This document shows, piece after piece, positions 35,959 through 46,085 of a stretch of 64,000 bases of DNA. The position numbers and the translations under genes were made by a program. Positions within the stretch are counted from its first letter, which is position 1. Each line of letters starts with the position of its first letter. The notes beneath the pieces were generated by a model. The model made no database searches. It was not told the origin of the DNA and saw only the letters and a list, made by a program, of their open reading frames with translations. This DNA is from Tabrizicola oligotrophica (GTDB lineage Bacteria; Pseudomonadota; Alphaproteobacteria; Rhodobacterales; Rhodobacteraceae): the NCBI RefSeq assembly GCF_011008935.1, contig NZ_JAAIVJ010000001.1, positions 620,001-684,000 of the forward strand, in the 5' to 3' direction.

Positions 35959-36948
35959 GTGGCTGCGAGAAAAGCGCCGGAAAAGTCCAACGTCTCCAAG
36001 GACGATCTGCTGAAATACTACCGCGAGATGCTGCTGATCCGCCGATTCGAGGAAAAGGCCGGCCAGCTTTATGGCATGGGGCTGATCGGCGGGTTCTGCC
36101 ACCTCTACATCGGACAAGAGGCGGTGGTCGTCGGGCTTGAGGCCTGCACCAAGGACGGCGACAAGCGGCTGACCAGCTACCGCGACCACGGCCATATGCT
36201 CGCCTGCGGCATGAATGCGAATGGCGTGATGGCAGAACTGACCGGGCGCGAGGGCGGCTACTCCAAGGGCAAGGGCGGGAGCATGCACATGTTCTCGAAG
36301 GAAAAGCATTTCTACGGCGGCCATGGCATCGTGGGCGCGCAGGTGCCGCTGGGGGCCGGTCTGGCGATGTCGGACTGGTACAGGGGCAATGACAATGTGA
36401 CCTTTACCTATTTCGGCGATGGCGCAGCGAACCAGGGCCAGGTCTATGAAAGCTACAACATGGCCGAGCTGTGGAAGCTGCCGGTCATTTTTGTCATTGA
36501 AAACAACGGCTATGCCATGGGCACCTCGATGAAGCGGTCGACCAAATCGGTCAGCTTCTTCGGGCGCGGTGCGGCTTATGGCATTCAGGGCGAGCAGGTT
36601 GACGGCATGGACGTGCTGGCGGTGAAGGCGGCGGGCGAGAAGGCCGTGGCGCATTGCCGGGCCGGCAAGGGGCCGTACATTCTGGAGATGATGACCTACC
36701 GTTACCGCGGCCACTCGATGAGCGATCCGGCGAAATACCGGACCCGCGAGGAGGTGGAGAAGATCAAGCAGGAGAAGGACTGCATCGAGCATGTCCGCGA
36801 CCTCCTGACCCAGGGCGGTCTGGCCAGCGAGGACGAGCTGAAGGCCATCGACAAGGATATCAAGGATATCGTCAACGCGAGCGCCGAGTTCGCCAAAGAC
36901 AGCCCCGAGCCCGCGCTGAGCGAGCTTTGGACCGACATTTACGCCTGA
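35959..36948 (+). CDS. pdhA: Pyruvate dehydrogenase E1 component, alpha subunit
   Basis: 329-residue thiamine-diphosphate subunit of the heterotetrameric E1. The ThDP motif [20 protein letters not shown] is present, as are [11 protein letters not shown] and the phosphorylation-loop-like [21 protein letters not shown] chose GTG 35959, preceded by GGGAGGA at a good distance, because it gives [10 protein letters not shown] as in relatives; the GTG at 35941 would lie upstream of the ribosome binding site. The gene begins the pdhA-pdhB-E2 operon behind the 20-bp palindrome. Confidence 0.96.
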   Translation: MAARKAPEKSNVSKDDLLKYYREMLLIRRFEEKAGQLYGMGLIGGFCHLYIGQEAVVVGLEACTKDGDKRLTSYRDHGHMLACGMNANGVMAELTGREGGYSKGKGGSMHMFSKEKHFYGGHGIVGAQVPLGAGLAMSDWYRGNDNVTFTYFGDGAANQGQVYESYNMAELWKLPVIFVIENNGYAMGTSMKRSTKSVSFFGRGAAYGIQGEQVDGMDVLAVKAAGEKAVAHCRAGKGPYILEMMTYRYRGHSMSDPAKYRTREEVEKIKQEKDCIEHVRDLLTQGGLASEDELKAIDKDIKDIVNASAEFAKDSPEPALSELWTDIYA

Positions 36949-36959
36949 GGGAGGACACC

Positions 36960-38327
36960 ATGGCGACTGAAGTACTGATGCCCGCGCTGTCCCCCACGAT
37001 GGAGGAAGGCACGCTGGCCAAATGGCTGGTGAAGGAAGGCGACACGGTGAAGTCCGGGCAGATCCTGGCCGAGATCGAGACCGACAAGGCGACGATGGAG
37101 TTCGAGGCGGTCGATGAAGGCACCGTCGGCAAGCTGCTGGTCGCCGAAGGCACGGCGGGCGTGAAGGTGAACACCCCGATTGCGGTGCTGGTCGAGGAAG
37201 GCGAAGCGGTTCCGACGGCTGCGGCTGCGGCCCCTGCCCCGGTTGTCGCTGCGGCGGCTCCGGTGGCGGCAGCCCCGGCTGCGGTTGCCGCGGCCCCGGT
37301 CGCCGTGGTGTCGAAGGCCAGCCCGGATTGGGCCGCCGGCACGCCGATGAAGACCATGACGGTGCGCGAGGCGCTGCGCGAGGCGATGGCCGAGGAAATG
37401 CGCGGCAACCCCAACGTGTTCCTGATGGGCGAGGAAGTGGGCGAATATCAGGGCGCCTACAAGATTTCGCAGGGGCTTCTGGACGAGTTCGGGCCGAAGC
37501 GGGTGATCGACACCCCGATCACCGAAATCGGCTTTACCGGCCTTGCGGTGGGTGCGGCCTGGGGCGGGCTGAACCCGATTGTCGAGTTCATGACCTTCAA
37601 CTTCGCCATGCAGGCGATCGACCACATCATCAACTCGGCCGCCAAGACCAATTACATGTCGGGCGGTCAGGTGCCCTGCCCCATCGTGTTCCGCGGGGCG
37701 AACGGGGCGGCGGCCCGCGTGGCGGCCCAGCATTCTCAGGACTATGCGGCGTGGTATGCCGCCATTCCGGGCCTGCGGGTGGTGATGCCCTATTCGGCCT
37801 CGGATGCGAAGGGGCTGTTGAAACAGGCGATCCGCGATCCGAACCCGGTGGTGTTCCTTGAGAATGAAATTCTCTACGGGCAAAGCTTCGAAGTGCCGGA
37901 CCTGCCCGATTTCACCATTCCCTTCGGCAAGGCGCGGATCTGGCGCGAGGGCAGCGATGTGACCATCGTCTCCTTCGGCATCGGCATGCGCTATGCGCTG
38001 GAAGCCGCTGATCTTCTCGCGAAGGACGGGATTTCGGCCGAGGTGATCGACCTGCGCACCCTGCGTCCGATTGATTACGACACCGTGCTGGCGAGCGTGC
38101 AGAAGACCAATCGCTGCGTGACGGTGGAAGAGGGCTTCCCGGTCGGCTCGATCGGCGACCATCTGGCCTCGACCATCATGCAGCGGGCGTTTGATTACCT
38201 TGACGCTCCGGTGGTGACCTGCACCGGCAAGGATGTGCCGATGCCCTATGCCGCGAACCTTGAAAAGCTCGCGCTGGTGACGACGGCCGAAGTTGTCGCC
38301 GCCGTCAAATCCGTTTGCTACCGGTAA
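36960..38327 (+). CDS. pdhB: Pyruvate dehydrogenase E1 beta subunit with N-terminal lipoyl domain
   Basis: 455 residues, longer than a normal E1-beta (about 330) because a biotinyl-lipoyl domain occupies residues 1-80 with the modified Lys in [12 protein letters not shown]. An Ala/Pro/Val linker (about 84-120) joins it to the E1-beta body, which carries [18 protein letters not shown] and [19 protein letters not shown]. This fusion is known in alphaproteobacteria. It lies 11 bases after pdhA. The lipoyl-coding DNA is nearly the same as that of the E2 gene 1.4 kb downstream, including 59 identical bases. Confidence 0.96.
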   Translation: MATEVLMPALSPTMEEGTLAKWLVKEGDTVKSGQILAEIETDKATMEFEAVDEGTVGKLLVAEGTAGVKVNTPIAVLVEEGEAVPTAAAAAPAPVVAAAAPVAAAPAAVAAAPVAVVSKASPDWAAGTPMKTMTVREALREAMAEEMRGNPNVFLMGEEVGEYQGAYKISQGLLDEFGPKRVIDTPITEIGFTGLAVGAAWGGLNPIVEFMTFNFAMQAIDHIINSAAKTNYMSGGQVPCPIVFRGANGAAARVAAQHSQDYAAWYAAIPGLRVVMPYSASDAKGLLKQAIRDPNPVVFLENEILYGQSFEVPDLPDFTIPFGKARIWREGSDVTIVSFGIGMRYALEAADLLAKDGISAEVIDLRTLRPIDYDTVLASVQKTNRCVTVEEGFPVGSIGDHLASTIMQRAFDYLDAPVVTCTGKDVPMPYAANLEKLALVTTAEVVAAVKSVCYR

Positions 38328-38338
38328 GGGAGGGGAAA

Positions 38339-39640
38339 ATGGCTGTGGAAATCCTGATGCCCGCGCTGTCTCCGACCATGGAGGAGGGCACGCTGGCCAA
38401 ATGGCTGGTGAAAGAGGGCGATACGGTGAAGTCCGGGCAGGTGATTGCCGAGATCGAGACCGACAAGGCGACGATGGAGTTCGAGGCGGTCGATGAAGGC
38501 ACCGTGGCGAAGATCCTGATCGCCGAGGGAACCGCCGGGGTGAAGGTGAACACGGCGATTGCCGTGATCGTCGAAGAGGGGGAAACCCTGTCGGATGCGC
38601 CCAAGGCGGCGCCGGCAGCGGCCCCCGCAGCGGCAGCCCCCGCCGCTGCTCCGGTTGCAGCCCCGTCTGCTGCTCCGGTTGCCGTCCCGGCCGCGCCGGT
38701 CGCCTCCGGCGCGCGGGTGTTTGCCTCGCCGCTGGCCCGTCGGATTGCCAAGGACAAGGGTCTGGACCTGGCCAGGGTGACCGGCTCCGGCCCGCATGGC
38801 CGCATCGTGCGCGCCGATGTCGAGGGGGCAAGCCCCGTCGCGGCGGCAGCCCCTGCGGCGGCGGCTCCGGCCGCGGCGCCTGCCCCGGTCAAGGCAGCAC
38901 TGCCCACGGGCATGGCGGCGGAAACCGTGCTGAAGATGTATGCCGACCGCGAGTTTGTGGAAATGCCGCTCGATGGCATGCGCCGCACCATCGCGGCGCG
39001 GCTGACCGAGGCCAAGCAGACCATCCCGCATTTCTACCTGCGCCGCGAGGTGCGGCTGGATGCGCTGATGGCCTTCCGCGAGCAGCTCAACAAAGGGCTG
39101 GAATCGCGCGGCGTGAAGCTGTCGGTCAATGACTTCATCATCAAGGCCTGTGCGATTGCGCTGCAGGCGGTGCCGGATGCCAATGCCGTCTGGGCCGGCG
39201 ACCGGATCCTGAAGCTGAAGCCGTCGGATGTGGCGGTGGCGGTGGCAGTGGAGGGGGGCCTCTTCACCCCGGTGCTGCGCGATGCTGACAAGAAGACCAT
39301 GTCGGCGCTGTCGGCCGAGATGAAGGATCTGGCCACTCGCGCCAAGACCAAGAAACTGGCGCCGCATGAATATCAGGGCGGCTCTTTCGCGATCTCGAAC
39401 CTTGGCATGATGGGGATCGAGAACTTCGATGCGGTCATCAACCCGCCGCATGGCGCGATTCTGGCGGTGGGCGCGGGGGTGAAAAAGCCGGTGGTGCTCA
39501 AGGATGGAGCATTGGGCGTGGCGACGGTGATGTCGATGACGCTGTCAGTCGATCACCGGGTGATCGACGGGGCGCTTGGGGCGGAGTTCCTCAAGGTCGT
39601 GGTCGACAGTCTGGAAAACCCGATCTCGATGCTGGCCTGA
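38339..39640 (+). CDS. pdhC: Dihydrolipoamide acetyltransferase (PDH E2)
   Basis: 433 residues. One lipoyl domain (residues 1-80, [12 protein letters not shown]) is followed by an Ala/Pro linker, a peripheral subunit-binding domain ([20 protein letters not shown], then [14 protein letters not shown]), a second Ala/Pro linker and the catalytic domain. The active-site motif is [14 protein letters not shown] near residue 404. It transfers acetyl groups to CoA and forms the core of the complex. The start ATG at 38339 follows GGGAGGGG. No lpd (E3) gene follows; a terminator ends the operon. Confidence 0.96.
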   Translation: MAVEILMPALSPTMEEGTLAKWLVKEGDTVKSGQVIAEIETDKATMEFEAVDEGTVAKILIAEGTAGVKVNTAIAVIVEEGETLSDAPKAAPAAAPAAAAPAAAPVAAPSAAPVAVPAAPVASGARVFASPLARRIAKDKGLDLARVTGSGPHGRIVRADVEGASPVAAAAPAAAAPAAAPAPVKAALPTGMAAETVLKMYADREFVEMPLDGMRRTIAARLTEAKQTIPHFYLRREVRLDALMAFREQLNKGLESRGVKLSVNDFIIKACAIALQAVPDANAVWAGDRILKLKPSDVAVAVAVEGGLFTPVLRDADKKTMSALSAEMKDLATRAKTKKLAPHEYQGGSFAISNLGMMGIENFDAVINPPHGAILAVGAGVKKPVVLKDGALGVATVMSMTLSVDHRVIDGALGAEFLKVVVDSLENPISMLA

Positions 39641-39656
39641 GGCCAGAAAAAGAAAA

Positions 39657-39684
39657 GGCCCCGAGGTTTCCCTCGGGGCCTTTT
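39657..39684. terminator. Bidirectional terminator between E2 and cysE
   Basis: Ten-base-pair stem GGCCCCGAGG/CCTCGGGGCC with a TTTC loop, flanked by AAAA and TTTT. It serves the pdh operon and probably the opposing GTA-cysE transcript. Confidence 0.92.
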
Positions 39685-39703
39685 CAATTCAAATGCTTGC
39701 GTT

Positions 39704-40516
39704 TCAGCAGTCGCAGTCTTTCAACCGCTGGTCCATGGTCACGGCCGGTTGGTCACAGCCGGCATCGCCAACGATCCGCGCCGGAACCCCGGCGACGGTC
39801 TTGCAGGCCGGCACGTCCATCAAGACCACCGACCCCGCGGCGATCCGGCTGTTGGCGCCAATGGTGATGTTTCCCAAAACCTTGGCCCCGGCCCCGATCA
39901 GCACGCCATTGCCGATCTTCGGGTGGCGGTCGCCATCTTCCTTGCCGGTGCCGCCCAGCGTCACCGAATGCAGCATCGAGACATTGTCGCCCACGACCGC
40001 CGTTTCCCCGATCACGATGGAATGGGCGTGGTCGATCATGATGCCCCGACCGATGCGGGCAGCGGGGTGGATGTCAGCGCCAAAGACCTCGGATACCCGC
40101 ATCTGCACGAAATAGGCCATGTCGCGACGGCCTTGCTGCCAGAGCCAGTGCCCGATGCGATAGGCCTGAACCGCCTGAAAGCCCTTGAAGAACAACAGGG
40201 GCTGGATGAAGCGGTGGCAGGCCGGGTCACGGTCATAGACCGCCATGATGTCGGCCCGCGCCGCCTGACCCAACTCGGCCTCGGCGGCATAGGCCTCATC
40301 GGCGATCTCGCGCAGGATCTGCTCGCTCATCTCGCCGGAGGCAAGTTTCAGCGAAAAGCGATAGGCCAGGGCCCGCTCCAGCGTCGGATGGTGCAGCACG
40401 CTGGAATGCACCAGACCGCCAAGCAGGGGCTCGGCTGTGACCATTTCGAAGGCCTCGTCGCGGACCCGCGACCAGACAGGATCGACTGAAGAAAGTTTTG
40501 CCTTGGTTTCCGCCAT
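39704..40516 (-). CDS. cysE: Serine O-acetyltransferase
   Basis: 270-residue first enzyme of cysteine synthesis, acetylating serine. An N-terminal helical domain (about residues 1-140) precedes a left-handed beta helix with DIHPAARIGRGIMIDHAHSIVIG (shown in two parts by family: DIHPAA and the catalytic His of DHAHS), GDNVSMLHSVTLGGTGKE and RHPKIGNGVLIGAGAKVLGN. The C terminus ends in CDC, consistent with feedback-regulated CysE. It lies 30 bases after the small conserved gene downstream of the GTA, on the same strand, so it may receive GTA read-through transcription. Confidence 0.95.
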   Translation of the reverse strand: MAETKAKLSSVDPVWSRVRDEAFEMVTAEPLLGGLVHSSVLHHPTLERALAYRFSLKLASGEMSEQILREIADEAYAAEAELGQAARADIMAVYDRDPACHRFIQPLLFFKGFQAVQAYRIGHWLWQQGRRDMAYFVQMRVSEVFGADIHPAARIGRGIMIDHAHSIVIGETAVVGDNVSMLHSVTLGGTGKEDGDRHPKIGNGVLIGAGAKVLGNITIGANSRIAAGSVVLMDVPACKTVAGVPARIVGDAGCDQPAVTMDQRLKDCDC

Positions 40517-40546
40517 GACCGTCGCGCCTCATGTTTCGCCGCCATC

Positions 40547-40861
40547 CTAACATAGGGCAGACCAGAGGGACAGACCATGCCCGCGCGCGAGATTTCCGGC
40601 ACGAAACCGGGCGACCGCATCCGCCATGACGGCCAATGAGGCATAGCACAACGGCCTTGCGCTGTGGGTTTCGGTCAAGGCCCGGGCCATCAGACTGCCG
40701 TTGCCCCAGCCCGGATGCGGTCGCCCGAAGCGGCGCATGTAGTGATGCGCGGCATGGGCCTCATGGATCATCCGGTCGGCGAGGTTCCGGCGCAAGGCCG
40801 GCGGCACATCGGCAAGCCGCCCTGCCCCAGCCAGCAGATCGTCCAGCATGCAGCGCCGCAT
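40547..40861 (-). CDS. Small conserved protein downstream of GTA g15
   Basis: 104-residue Ala/Arg-rich protein starting MRRCMLDDLLAGAGRL, with a helix-forming centre (NLADRMIHEAHAAHHYMRRFGRPH). I do not recognise a characterised domain; I think it corresponds to a family of unknown function (possibly DUF7742) found next to GTA clusters in Rhodobacterales, from memory. Its start is 3 bases after the g15 stop, so it is very likely part of the GTA transcript. No membrane segment or signal peptide is seen. Confidence 0.7.
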   Translation of the reverse strand: MRRCMLDDLLAGAGRLADVPPALRRNLADRMIHEAHAAHHYMRRFGRPHPGWGNGSLMARALTETHSARPLCYASLAVMADAVARFRAGNLARGHGLSLWSALC

Positions 40862-40864
40862 GGG

Positions 40865-43800
40865 CTAGCCCAGCGCCAGTTCCGCCGAAGGCCCCGCACC
40901 AAAGCTGGCGGAAAGCTGCGCGACCTCGATCCGGGTGGTCGGCCCCGCCCCGTCCGCGCCCTGCATTGCCGCGGTGTAGGTCCAGGATGGCTGACTCGTG
41001 GTGACCTCCCGCAAGAGTGCAGCGCCATTCCTGATCTGCACACGGTAGCTTTCGGTTTCCTCTCCCAAGGGCACTTCAAGCGATTGCCAGCTGTCCCCGT
41101 CCATCCGCGTCCGGCGAATCCAGCGGATCGCGACATCTGCTCCTGACGTGCCGGTCTTGCGCGGGTGACAGACCGAATAGGGCCTGAGGCCGATGCCCGA
41201 AAAGGCTTCGCTTCGCGCAACCACGCCGGGCGCGTCATAGCCGCGCGTGGCATCGCCGATCCGATAATTCCGCGACAAGCCGCGCGCCGATTGCGGCAGG
41301 CTGATCTGCTTCAGGGCGGTATCCAGCACGACGACCAGACTGCCAGCCGGCCAGAGATCGGGCATCACGCCATCCGTACCCATCTGACCACGCAGACGGG
41401 TCGTGACCTCGTAGGTCGACGGGGCGACCAAGGCCGCATCGCGGAACTGGATGATTTCCCAAGTGTCCGAACTGCCATCGCCAATGGCAATCGCATTCGC
41501 CCCGGCCAGCACCGCCATCTCTTCGGCCGAAGACAGGTTGCCGCTGCCCAGTCGCAGGCGAAGCGCCGGACCACGCTCCCAGCGCGAAGACGCTCCGCGT
41601 GGCAGGTCGGTTTCTGTGACGCCGATGAAGGCGGGGCGCTCGACCACGGTGTTGACGGCAAATCCCGCCTCGGTTGCCGAGGACCAGATGGCCATCTGGC
41701 CCGGCCATGGTGCGGCCGCAATGGCAACATGGGGAACATGCGGCTTTTCCGATCCGGTCAGCAAGGGCAGATCCAGAAAGACCGGGAAAGGCGGGGTCGG
41801 CGGTTGATAGGGTTTCCAGACGGTCGCCTCCGGGTCAATGCGCGGGTCACGGTAAACCGCCGGGTCAATGCGGACCGCCTCAAGCGCCAGAGCCGAAGTC
41901 AGTTCGCAGCGGTCGATGCGATAGCGCTTGCCGTCGAGTTCCACCACCGACCCCGCACCGACGGCACGCATCGAGGGCGGCAGGCTGAACCGCAGCGTGT
42001 CCCGCGCCAGGCGCGATTCCACAAGCCAGCGCTCTGCCATGCTCGCCGCCTCGCCATTGGTCAGGGCCAACGGCAGATCGGTCTGCGCCACCACCTCGCC
42101 CACCGCGTCCGGCAGGCTGGCGGCCACGGCGCGCACTGCAAAGTCGCTTTCGGCTTCCAGATAGATCAGCCGCAGGTGATCCTGCATCTCGGCCTCGCCC
42201 AGACGGCCCAATTCGGCGGCCTCCGCGCCACCGCCCTCGGCAAATCCCGCCGGATCCAGGGCAACCGCGCCCAGGCCCGTGCGGCGCAGGAACGACAGGA
42301 TACCCTCGCGCTCCACCGCATCAACCGAAGCCGCCTGCAGGACCGGCTGCAAGAGCGCACGGGCCGAGGTGACTTCGCTCAGCCCATAGCCACGCACCAC
42401 GCCCAGCGCCTGATCGGTATCTGCATCCGGCAGGCCGGATCTCTCGCAGACCTCGGCGATCACCGCCGCCAGCGACTGGTTGGCCGAGCGCCCGTTCAGC
42501 CAATGACCGGTCTCGAAGTTCGCCCCGTCATCCCAGAGCGGTTGGTTCACCGGAAACACCGGGAAAGGCCGCGCGTCCCAGGCCCAGGCCAGGGACCGAT
42601 CGAAATCGAGCATCGGAGCGGAATAGACCAGCGATGTCGGATTGTTGGCCGGCTCGCGCCAGAACCGCGCCATGGCCGTATGATAGGCCATCTGCATCAG
42701 ATCATCGCGCTGCCCGGTCGAGTGGCTTGGCAAGGCAGATTCCGAGGATTTCGGATCCAGAAACTTGTTCGGCTGGTTGCTGCCCTTGTCGATGGCGGCG
42801 CATCCGTATTCGGTGAAACGGAAGGGCTTGGACTGCGGCACCCAGGCAGTCGGCAGCGCCTGCCGCACACCACCGATGCGGGGGTGGTGCTGGCAGGTCC
42901 ACCAGTTGCGCAGATCCTTGTAACGATAGACCCAAGGCTCGCCATATGCCCCGTCGGTGATCGCCGTGCGGGTCTGCGTGGCCGCATCGGCCTCGCTGGC
43001 ATAATACCAGTCAAACCCCTCGCCACCGGCGATATTTGCCTGCAGATAAGCCGGGTCATGCAGAGTCTTCCAGCCGCTGTCCGCATGCGTCTCGCCCTCG
43101 CGCCAATCCGACAGGGGCATGTAATTGTCGATGCCGATGAAGTCGATGTTTGCGTCGGCCCACAGCGGATCAAGGTGGAAATACACATTGTCATCGGTGT
43201 GATAGCCGAAATACTCCGACCAGTCCGCCGCATAGCTCAGCTTGCAGCCCGGCCCCAGAATGGCGCGCACATCGGCCGCCAGCGCGATCAACGCCGCCAC
43301 AGCCGGAAAGCTGTCGCCCTCCCCGCGAACCTGCGTCAGACCGCGTAGTTCCGAGCCGATGCAAAAGGCCTCCACCCCACCGGCTGCAGCACACAGATGG
43401 GCGTTGTGCAGGACAAAGCGGCGATAGCTCCACTCTGCCGGGCCAGCATAGCTGACGGTGGTGCCGGAAACCGAGAAATGCGCCCCTTGCGCCGTACCGA
43501 AAAACGCCGCCACTTCCGTCTCTGCCAGCTCCGTGCGGTCCGGCGTCCCCGCTCGTCCCGGCGCGATGGAGGTGGTGATCCGCCCGCGCCACGGCAGTTT
43601 CGGTTGATCCGCACTCTCGGTCCAAGGGTCTTGAAGCCTGTTGGCCTCAAGCTGATCCATCAGGATGAACGGGTAAAAGGTCACCGCCTTGCCGGCCGCC
43701 GTCAGAGCCTGAATGGCCTCGATCACCGCCTGATCGGCCGGCGTGCCGCCATAGATGGACCGCCCGCCGACCTGCGGCACAACCTCCGCCGCCGCGCGGC

Positions 43801-44755
43801 TGATCCCCCCCGAGCGCCAGGACATGCCGACGCCCTCCAGGGTCTTTTGCTCCACCTTGGGGCGGATGGTGCATTGCCCGCAGCGCAGGTCGTCGCCGAA
43901 CCACGACACCACCAGCGACACGGCCCCCACCCCCGGCATCTCATCGCCCAGCTGCTCCAGCGACAACGCGAAATCGGTCTGGTCGGTCGGCATGTTCATA
44001 TTGGCCGTGCGGTTGACGCCGGGCGACTCTGCGTAATGCACCGGGGTTGTTGCCAGTGCATATTCCCCGGTGCCAGGGATCATGCAGACCCCGGAAATGG
44101 TCGCAGCCAGGTCCTCCACGACCGGACGCGCCGCGGGATCTGCCCCACGGACCACTTCAAAGCTGAACTGCGGCACCCGGTTGCCAAAGGCGGCAAGGTC
44201 CAGATCCTCGATCACCACATAGGCAATGCCACGGTAGGCGGGCGCCTTGCCCGCCCCTTCCACCGCCTCGATCTTGGGATCGGGCAACTGCGCCTCACCG
44301 CCCTTGTAGATCCGCATGTTCAAGGTGTTGGTGGAGATTTCGTTGCCATCGGCCCAGATCCGGCCCACCCGGCGAATCTCGCCCTCGCACAGCGCAATCG
44401 CCAGGCTGACCGAATAGCTGAACTGCGAGGTCTTCGCCCCGCCCGTACCCTTGCCCCCCCCGCTTTCCGTCACCGTCTCCCTGAAGCGTGTCGCCCAGAT
44501 CACCTGCCCTGCCAGCCGCACCCGCCCCCAGACGCGGGTTACCGGCGTGCCCTCGCTGGCGCCGGTCAGGCGAAAGCGCTCGACCCTGCCGACCTCGACG
44601 GCATCCGAGCCGGCGCCAAGGATCTTCTGGTCGATCGCCCGCCCCAGCGTTGCGCCCACCGCCCGGCCAATGACCGCCCCGGACAGACCCAGCACCGTGC
44701 CGCCAAAGCCCGAGCCGATGGCCGCGCCCGCAGCCGACAGAAGGATGGTTGCCAT
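40865..44755 (-). CDS. GTA g15, megatron/host-specificity tail protein
   Basis: 1296-residue tail-tip protein. In RcGTA the homolog is the megatron, which forms the tail fibre/iris region and contacts the host. The N terminus is Gly/Ala-rich (ILLSAAGAAIGSGFGG). A GTA TIM-barrel-like domain occupies the middle (about residues 430-730), with ANIDFIGIDNYMPLSDWRE and WVYRYKDLRNWW. The C-terminal third is beta-rich and phage-tail-like. It follows g14 by 14 bases. Length and order match the RcGTA gene. Confidence 0.93.
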   Translation of the reverse strand: MATILLSAAGAAIGSGFGGTVLGLSGAVIGRAVGATLGRAIDQKILGAGSDAVEVGRVERFRLTGASEGTPVTRVWGRVRLAGQVIWATRFRETVTESGGGKGTGGAKTSQFSYSVSLAIALCEGEIRRVGRIWADGNEISTNTLNMRIYKGGEAQLPDPKIEAVEGAGKAPAYRGIAYVVIEDLDLAAFGNRVPQFSFEVVRGADPAARPVVEDLAATISGVCMIPGTGEYALATTPVHYAESPGVNRTANMNMPTDQTDFALSLEQLGDEMPGVGAVSLVVSWFGDDLRCGQCTIRPKVEQKTLEGVGMSWRSGGISRAAAEVVPQVGGRSIYGGTPADQAVIEAIQALTAAGKAVTFYPFILMDQLEANRLQDPWTESADQPKLPWRGRITTSIAPGRAGTPDRTELAETEVAAFFGTAQGAHFSVSGTTVSYAGPAEWSYRRFVLHNAHLCAAAGGVEAFCIGSELRGLTQVRGEGDSFPAVAALIALAADVRAILGPGCKLSYAADWSEYFGYHTDDNVYFHLDPLWADANIDFIGIDNYMPLSDWREGETHADSGWKTLHDPAYLQANIAGGEGFDWYYASEADAATQTRTAITDGAYGEPWVYRYKDLRNWWTCQHHPRIGGVRQALPTAWVPQSKPFRFTEYGCAAIDKGSNQPNKFLDPKSSESALPSHSTGQRDDLMQMAYHTAMARFWREPANNPTSLVYSAPMLDFDRSLAWAWDARPFPVFPVNQPLWDDGANFETGHWLNGRSANQSLAAVIAEVCERSGLPDADTDQALGVVRGYGLSEVTSARALLQPVLQAASVDAVEREGILSFLRRTGLGAVALDPAGFAEGGGAEAAELGRLGEAEMQDHLRLIYLEAESDFAVRAVAASLPDAVGEVVAQTDLPLALTNGEAASMAERWLVESRLARDTLRFSLPPSMRAVGAGSVVELDGKRYRIDRCELTSALALEAVRIDPAVYRDPRIDPEATVWKPYQPPTPPFPVFLDLPLLTGSEKPHVPHVAIAAAPWPGQMAIWSSATEAGFAVNTVVERPAFIGVTETDLPRGASSRWERGPALRLRLGSGNLSSAEEMAVLAGANAIAIGDGSSDTWEIIQFRDAALVAPSTYEVTTRLRGQMGTDGVMPDLWPAGSLVVVLDTALKQISLPQSARGLSRNYRIGDATRGYDAPGVVARSEAFSGIGLRPYSVCHPRKTGTSGADVAIRWIRRTRMDGDSWQSLEVPLGEETESYRVQIRNGAALLREVTTSQPSWTYTAAMQGADGAGPTTRIEVAQLSASFGAGPSAELALG

Positions 44756-44769
44756 GGGTCATATCCCTT

Positions 44770-45201
44770 TCAAGGAAAACGGAAAATCGCGGCGATCTTG
44801 CGCCGCCAGGGGGCCGAGAGCGGCGACAGCACGACGCCGTGGCCGCAATAGGCATGAATGAACGCCGCCGCCTCGCCGGTGCGGGCCAGAATCCCCAGGT
44901 GCTTTGCCACGGCGCCGGGCCGCATGCGGAACAACAGCACATCGCCCGGTTGTTCCTGTCCGGCGGCAACCGGGATCAGGAACTGCCGCGCAGCATCCAG
45001 CAACTCTTCCCGGCCCTGTGGCTCGGACCAGTCGGCGGTATAGGCGGGAATGCCAGTCGGCTCGGCACCATGAACCTCGCGCCACACGCCACGGAGCAGG
45101 CCCAGACAATCGGTGCCGGCCCCCTTGCAGCTGGCCTGATGCCGATAGGGCGTGCCAAGCCAGCCCTCCGCCCGTGCCAGAACTTCTGCACCCCGACTCA
45201 T
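44770..45201 (-). CDS. GTA g14, NlpC/P60 tail cell-wall peptidase
   Basis: 143-residue cysteine peptidase of the NlpC/P60 fold. The catalytic Cys is in GAGTDCLGLLRGVW (about residues 27-40) and the His in VAKHLGILA. In RcGTA the corresponding tail peptidase digests the peptidoglycan cross-links of the recipient during DNA entry. Its ATG overlaps the g13 stop as ATGA. It has no signal peptide, as expected for a particle component. Confidence 0.93.
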   Translation of the reverse strand: MSRGAEVLARAEGWLGTPYRHQASCKGAGTDCLGLLRGVWREVHGAEPTGIPAYTADWSEPQGREELLDAARQFLIPVAAGQEQPGDVLLFRMRPGAVAKHLGILARTGEAAAFIHAYCGHGVVLSPLSAPWRRKIAAIFRFP

Positions 45202-46085
45202 CCCTGCAGGCTCCCGCCATCATTCAGCGTGGTGCTGGCGGGATAGGCGGTCAGCCAATCCTCGCCCGGCACATGCGGAAACCCCCGGAAGTTTGCAAAG
45301 TTGCCGAACTTGTCCCGGCAGGTCGCCGCACGCCGGTCGCAGCCCGCCTGCAAGCGGATGCTGTCGCCCACGGCCAGCGTCGCCCCGGTGCCATGCCACA
45401 GGTCCAGGACCCTGCCGCTCCCGGTCAGCCTGTCACCCTTGATCATCACCGCCATCCCGGCCGAGGACCCGGACAACACCTCGATCTGGCCCCGCTCGAA
45501 CCAGCGGTCCGCATAAGACGTGCCGCTCTCGATCCGCAGCCGGCCCAGCACGTCGATTTCCGCAATCTCCGCCGCATGGCGATAAGCCGCGCTTGCCAGA
45601 TTGATCCCGCAGCGCCCGTCACCCAGAACTGCACCGCACCCGGCCTGATAGACCCGGCCCTGCACCTGATTGAGCCGCTCCGTCAGCCCGCGCAACTCCA
45701 CCCGGAAGGCGCCCGCCTTGCGCGTCACCTCGCCGAAATTGCCGCGGAATTCGACCATGCGCTGGGTGACATCAGCCCAGTTGACCAGCCAGCTCTGCAC
45801 CTCGGCCCCGTCGAACCGCCCCTCGGCCAGATCTGCCTCCGACACCGACGCATCCGAAAGCGCGCCCACAGCCTCGGAGTTGTCCACCGACAGCCCTGTC
45901 GTCTGCTGCAAGGCCCCCGCCGAGAGCCCGGTCGAGGCCCGGAACACATGGCCGTCAAACGACAGGTCGCCGTCATGATCGGTGAATCCGAGGCGTTCCC
46001 CATCGGTCCGCGTCACCAGCCAGCAGTGACAGACCGAGGTCACGCCCCCGGCCAGGTGCTGCAGCAACTCATCGCGCGCCGTCAT
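45198..46085 (-). CDS. GTA g13, tail hub protein (DUF2163)
   Basis: 295 residues of the DUF2163/phage BR0599 family. Four Cys residues are in positions typical of the RcGTA hub: VCHCWLVTRT, AGCGAVLGDGRCGIN and a C-terminal QAGCDRRAATCRDKFGNFANFRG (split by family as iron-sulfur ligands in RcGTA). The RcGTA hub protein carries an iron-sulfur cluster; the conserved cysteines here suggest the same. It overlaps both g12 and g14 by 4 bases. Confidence 0.9.
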   Translation of the reverse strand: MTARDELLQHLAGGVTSVCHCWLVTRTDGERLGFTDHDGDLSFDGHVFRASTGLSAGALQQTTGLSVDNSEAVGALSDASVSEADLAEGRFDGAEVQSWLVNWADVTQRMVEFRGNFGEVTRKAGAFRVELRGLTERLNQVQGRVYQAGCGAVLGDGRCGINLASAAYRHAAEIAEIDVLGRLRIESGTSYADRWFERGQIEVLSGSSAGMAVMIKGDRLTGSGRVLDLWHGTGATLAVGDSIRLQAGCDRRAATCRDKFGNFANFRGFPHVPGEDWLTAYPASTTLNDGGSLQG

